DNA of 9,127 nucleotides from Burkholderiaceae bacterium (GTDB lineage Bacteria > Pseudomonadota > Gammaproteobacteria > Burkholderiales > Burkholderiaceae). Both the position numbers and the translations under genes were made by a program. Within the stretch, counting starts at the first letter, position 1; the number at the start of each line of letters is the position of its first letter. Shown one piece after another: positions 6,784-9,127 of the stretch. The notes beneath the pieces are model-generated. The model was not told where the DNA came from and searched no databases. It was given only the letters and a program-made list of their open reading frames with translations. The stretch spans positions 1 through 9,127 of the forward strand of contig CANBPJ010000067.1 of NCBI GenBank assembly GCA_947371415.1, in the 5' to 3' direction.

Positions 6784-7305
6784 CTGCAGGGTGTTTTTGA
6801 AGGCGGGTAGCATGGGCATCGCCATGACTTCAATCCCCTCTTCGCGCAAAGCCTCAGCTTCGTCTAAAGTGGTTTGGCCACGAATACTTCGCTCGGGGGA
6901 TTCCTTATAGTGAATTTTGCGGGCTTCTTCTGCAAACGAGCTTCCAACATCCTCGGAACGCCCCATCAACTCGCGCATACCCTTTAAAAAGGCTGCCTGT
7001 ACTTGCGCCTCCAGCTGGGAGTGATCGTTACCAGTCAGAGCCACCACGTTACCGCTGATAGCACCGCTGACCCCACTGCTATCCGCAATAGGATTGGCAA
7101 CCATCAACTCAGTGGAAGTAGCTCCCTCTTTGCTGGAGCCTGATTTAGCAATATGGGGGGCGGAAGGCATCCGAGTAATCTCAGCGCTTTCACAAATGGG
7201 GCACGCGAGCATTCCATTGCCTTGCTGAGCAAGACAATCCTCTTCCGAGGCAAACCACCCTTCAAAGCGATGATCTAGTGGACAAGCGAGGTTATAAACT
7301 TTCAT
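6781..7305 (-). CDS. DUF1178 family protein
   Basis: This is a conserved proteobacterial protein of unknown function, 174 residues. The N-terminus MKVYNLACPLDHRFEGWF is the DUF1178 hallmark. Cys8, His12, Cys24 and a CPIC pair (Cys35, Cys38) suggest a small zinc-ribbon-like domain (residues 1-50); metal binding is inferred. A low-complexity Ser/Gly/Ala/Thr-rich linker (about 54-96) follows. The C-terminal conserved part (97-162) carries FAEEARKIHY at 124-133 and ERSIRGQ then EEGIE at 138-159, also typical of the family. There is no signal peptide or membrane segment, so it is probably cytosolic. The ribosome site is short (AGG, 4 nt before ATG) and lies in an inverted repeat. It sits 63 nt downstream of the NUDIX gene, an arrangement familiar near nuo operons in Burkholderiales. 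The linker makes it slightly long for the family. Confidence 0.9.
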   Translation of the reverse strand: MKVYNLACPLDHRFEGWFASEEDCLAQQGNGMLACPICESAEITRMPSAPHIAKSGSSKEGATSTELMVANPIADSSGVSGAISGNVVALTGNDHSQLEAQVQAAFLKGMRELMGRSEDVGSSFAEEARKIHYKESPERSIRGQTTLDEAEALREEGIEVMAMPMLPAFKNTLQ

Positions 7306-7309
7306 AAGA

Positions 7310-7356
7310 CCTATATAGGGGCAAAACTGATAAATTCAATACCCCTATTTTATAGG
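7310..7356. repeat. Imperfect inverted repeat between the NUDIX and DUF1178 genes
   Basis: The arm CCTATATAGGGG (7310-7321) pairs with CCCCTATTTTATAGG (7342-7356), leaving a 3-nt bulge and a 20-nt loop. The left arm also holds the perfect 10-bp palindrome CCTATATAGG (7310-7319). On the minus strand the downstream arm covers the AGG ribosome site of the DUF1178 gene, ending 4 nt before its ATG. There is no T-run after either arm. It could be a leader hairpin, an operator or a chance AT-rich structure. Confidence 0.4.
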
Positions 7357-7368
7357 ATCATGAAATCG

Positions 7369-7968
7369 CTACCCTACAGGCTTGGGGCTGACTAAGCCAC
7401 GGCGATATCGATCCAGCCAATAGGTCGCTATCGTCGTTTTAACATCGGTAATCTCACCCTGTTCAACCCATTCCAGTAACTGCTCTAAAGGGGCGGCAAA
7501 GACATCCAAAAACTCTTCCTCATCTAAATGGCTTTTGCCAGAAACCAAGCCTTCTGCCAGATACAGATCAATAAATTCTGTTGAGTAAGAGATCACTGGA
7601 TGAATGCGGCGGATAAAGCTCCACTTGCTTGCCGAATAGCCCGTCTCCTCAGCTAGCTCACGCTGGGCGCACACCAGATGATTCTCTTTAGGGTCCAATT
7701 TACCTGCTGGAATCTCCAGGCAGGCCTTGGCAATTGGGTAGCGGTATTGGCGCTCCATTAATACTCTGCCGTCATCCAGGATAGCCAAAATAGCGACCGC
7801 TCCAGGATGGGTGAGGTATTCACGAACCGCTTGATTGCCATCAGGAAGACTCACCTGATCACGCTTCATATTCAGAAAGATACCGCCATAGATATCCTCG
7901 CCAGAAAGGCGCTCTTCCCTCAAATGGGTATCCCCAATCGGAAGGTCTTTAAATGATTTTTCAGTCAT
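7369..7968 (-). CDS. NUDIX hydrolase, ADP-ribose pyrophosphatase type
   Basis: This cytosolic Mg2+-dependent hydrolase of nucleoside diphosphates linked to another moiety most likely cleaves ADP-ribose to AMP and ribose 5-phosphate. It has 199 residues, the usual size for the NudF/ADPRase group. The Nudix box GX5EX7REUXEEXGU is complete: Gly89, Glu96, then RELAEETGY at 103-111. Upstream, YREYLTHPGAVAI-like and LMERQYRYP segments (49-78) and LEIPAGK at 84-90 are typical of ADP-ribose pyrophosphatases. The start at 7968 gives a normal N-terminus; the ribosome site GAAAG, 7 nt upstream, is moderate. It follows nuoN by 106 nt across a probable terminator, and DUF1178 follows it by 63 nt. A role in recycling ADP-ribose or NADH-related by-products next to complex I is attractive but is only inference. 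Confidence 0.93.
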   Translation of the reverse strand: MTEKSFKDLPIGDTHLREERLSGEDIYGGIFLNMKRDQVSLPDGNQAVREYLTHPGAVAILAILDDGRVLMERQYRYPIAKACLEIPAGKLDPKENHLVCAQRELAEETGYSASKWSFIRRIHPVISYSTEFIDLYLAEGLVSGKSHLDEEEFLDVFAAPLEQLLEWVEQGEITDVKTTIATYWLDRYRRGLVSPKPVG

Positions 7969-8016
7969 AAGGGGTCTTTCGTAAATTGAATAGCCATCTT
8001 ACAAAACTTGGATGAC

Positions 8017-8048
8017 AGAAAAGAGAAAGGCCCCTATTCGGAGCCCTT
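8017..8048 (-). terminator. Probable rho-independent terminator at the end of the nuo operon
   Basis: Read on the minus strand, AAGG-G-CTCC (8048-8040) pairs with GGGGCCTT (8034-8027), with one bulged G, one G-T pair and a 5-nt GAATA loop. A pyrimidine, T-rich tract (8026-8017) follows. It starts 27 nt after the nuoN stop codon, so it would end the complex I operon and make the NUDIX gene depend on its own promoter or on read-through. The T-run is interrupted by C, so termination may be partial. Confidence 0.55.
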
Positions 8049-8074
8049 CATCAACACCTATTTCATTCGACCGC

Positions 8075-9127
8075 TTACGAGCCCAATAAAGTGCGGCGCA
8101 TTGCATCCAAACAAACAGCCATTAATCCTGCCGGGAAAATTCCCAGAGCCAGAACAAAAACCGCATTTAGACTCAAGAGACCACGAGCAAATCCAGATCC
8201 AGAAATTTCGATTGCATGCTCTGCTTTAGGCTCATCAAAGTACATGACCTTAACAACCCTGAGGTAGTAGAAGGCGCCAATCAAAGAGGCAATCACAGCG
8301 ATGATGGCTAAGAATGTATGCTCGCCATCCACCAAAGCTTCAAGTACGCCCAACTTCGCAGCAAACCCCACTGTTGGCGGAATACCGGCCAAAGAAAACA
8401 TCATGACGAGACCAATAAAAGCAAACCAAGGATGACGCTTATTTAAACCCTTGAGATCATCAATGGTTTCACAATCATGGCCTTTACGTGACAACATCAT
8501 CAGTAGGCCAAAGCTTCCCAATGTGGTCAACACATAAGTAACAGCATAGAACATCGAAGCACTAAAAGCATGGTCATCGAATACCGACAACATGCCAAGC
8601 AATACAAAGCCCATTTGTGCAATAGCTGAGTAAGCCAACATCCGCTTCATGTTCGTTTGAGCAATTGCAGTTACGTTACCAACAACTAGAGATAAGACCG
8701 CTAACAAGACCAGCATCGGCTGCCAGTCACCTAGTAGTGGCAACAAGGTATTCACGAGCAAACGGAACAACAAGGCAAAGGCTGCAAGCTTCGGTGCAGC
8801 AGCAATCATCAACGTTACCGCAGTTGGTGCACCCTGATACACATCAGGAACCCACATATGAAAAGGTACAACACCTAATTTGAAGGCTAATCCAGAAACA
8901 ATAAACACCAGACCGAAAGCCATCACCAAATGATTTACACGGGGATCGGCAACAGTGCGGAAGATTTCGATCAAATCAAGTGAGCCCGTTACGCCATATA
9001 GCATCGACATACCGTAGAGCAAGAAACCAGATGCTAAAGCACCCAAAATAAAATATTTGATACCTGCCTCAACACTCTTCTCGCTGCTATGACGCATCGC
9101 TACCAAGGCATAGGTTGGCAAAGCCAT
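8075..9127 (-). CDS. nuoN: NADH-quinone oxidoreductase subunit N (N-terminus cut by window edge)
   Basis: This antiporter-like membrane subunit of respiratory complex I is one of the proton-pumping subunits. 350 residues are visible; the protein is normally about 480-490, so some 140 N-terminal residues lie beyond the right edge, and the Met at 9127 is internal. Landmarks of the Proton_antipo_M domain are present, numbered from that Met. GLAFKLGVVPFHMWVPDVYQ carries Lys83, APKLAAF carries Lys113, TNMKRMLAYSAIAQMGF lies at 158-174, and SLAGIPPTVGFAAK ends at Lys258. These lysines match the channel lysines known from E. coli NuoN (217, 247, 395). About nine to ten membrane helices are visible. 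It is normally the last gene of the nuo operon, which fits the terminator just downstream. Nothing looks damaged. Confidence 0.96.
   Translation of the reverse strand: MALPTYALVAMRHSSEKSVEAGIKYFILGALASGFLLYGMSMLYGVTGSLDLIEIFRTVADPRVNHLVMAFGLVFIVSGLAFKLGVVPFHMWVPDVYQGAPTAVTLMIAAAPKLAAFALLFRLLVNTLLPLLGDWQPMLVLLAVLSLVVGNVTAIAQTNMKRMLAYSAIAQMGFVLLGMLSVFDDHAFSASMFYAVTYVLTTLGSFGLLMMLSRKGHDCETIDDLKGLNKRHPWFAFIGLVMMFSLAGIPPTVGFAAKLGVLEALVDGEHTFLAIIAVIASLIGAFYYLRVVKVMYFDEPKAEHAIEISGSGFARGLLSLNAVFVLALGIFPAGLMAVCLDAMRRTLLGS

Noticed and set aside
6690..6833. In-frame 48-residue extension of the ABC binding protein starting at 6833
   Set aside because: It overlaps the end of the DUF1178 gene and would bury the signal peptide. 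ATG 6689 has an AGGAG ribosome site and starts a clear lipoprotein signal.
8008..8229. Plus-strand 73-codon frame antisense to the end of nuoN
   Set aside because: It runs through the nuo terminator and nuoN coding sequence on the opposite strand and has no plausible product.
1..9127. Search for a mobile element, phage, defence, toxin-antitoxin or CRISPR system
   Set aside because: All substantial frames belong to common metabolic, transport or respiratory families. I saw no direct repeats, integrase, transposase or tRNA.

Overview
The window looks like ordinary chromosome of a low-to-moderate GC betaproteobacterium of the order Burkholderiales, most likely Polynucleobacter or a close relative. 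This is inferred from the nuoN - NUDIX - DUF1178 gene order, the orphan Bug/TctC-type binding protein, the character of the proteins and base composition that looks below 50% GC by eye. No species-level marker such as rRNA is present. Nine protein genes are visible, eight on the minus strand and one (mmsA) on the plus strand. Two are cut by the window edges: the binding protein at the left and nuoN at the right.

Left part (1-3731). A tripartite-tricarboxylate-type periplasmic binding protein (Bug family, C-terminus missing) lies 56 nt downstream of an Old Yellow Enzyme family NADH:flavin oxidoreductase of the YqjM/XenA type, both on the minus strand. Divergent from these, across a 148-nt intergenic region, is mmsA, the CoA-acylating methylmalonate-semialdehyde dehydrogenase of valine, beta-alanine and propionate-linked catabolism. 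mmsA ends at a strong hairpin terminator that can work in both directions, because the next operon converges on it.

Middle part (3805-6783). A complete polar-amino-acid-type ABC importer lies on the minus strand. In transcription order it encodes a lipoprotein substrate-binding protein, permease 1, the ATPase and permease 2. The two different permeases presumably form a heterodimer. Two of the four genes start with GTG, and the last two overlap by one base. A candidate promoter followed by a perfect 7-bp inverted repeat (3-nt spacer) precedes the operon and may be its control site.

Right part (6781-9127). Reading leftward come the 3' two-thirds of nuoN (complex I membrane subunit), a probable terminator at the end of the nuo operon, a NUDIX hydrolase of the ADP-ribose pyrophosphatase type, and a DUF1178 protein with a cysteine-rich N-terminus. 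An imperfect inverted repeat lies between the NUDIX and DUF1178 genes and covers the likely ribosome binding site of the latter.

I found no mobile element, CRISPR array, tRNA, rRNA or obviously new multi-gene system. The points worth a second look are small: substitutions at usually conserved positions in the importer, a cysteine pair in its binding protein, and two inverted repeats in short intergenic regions.
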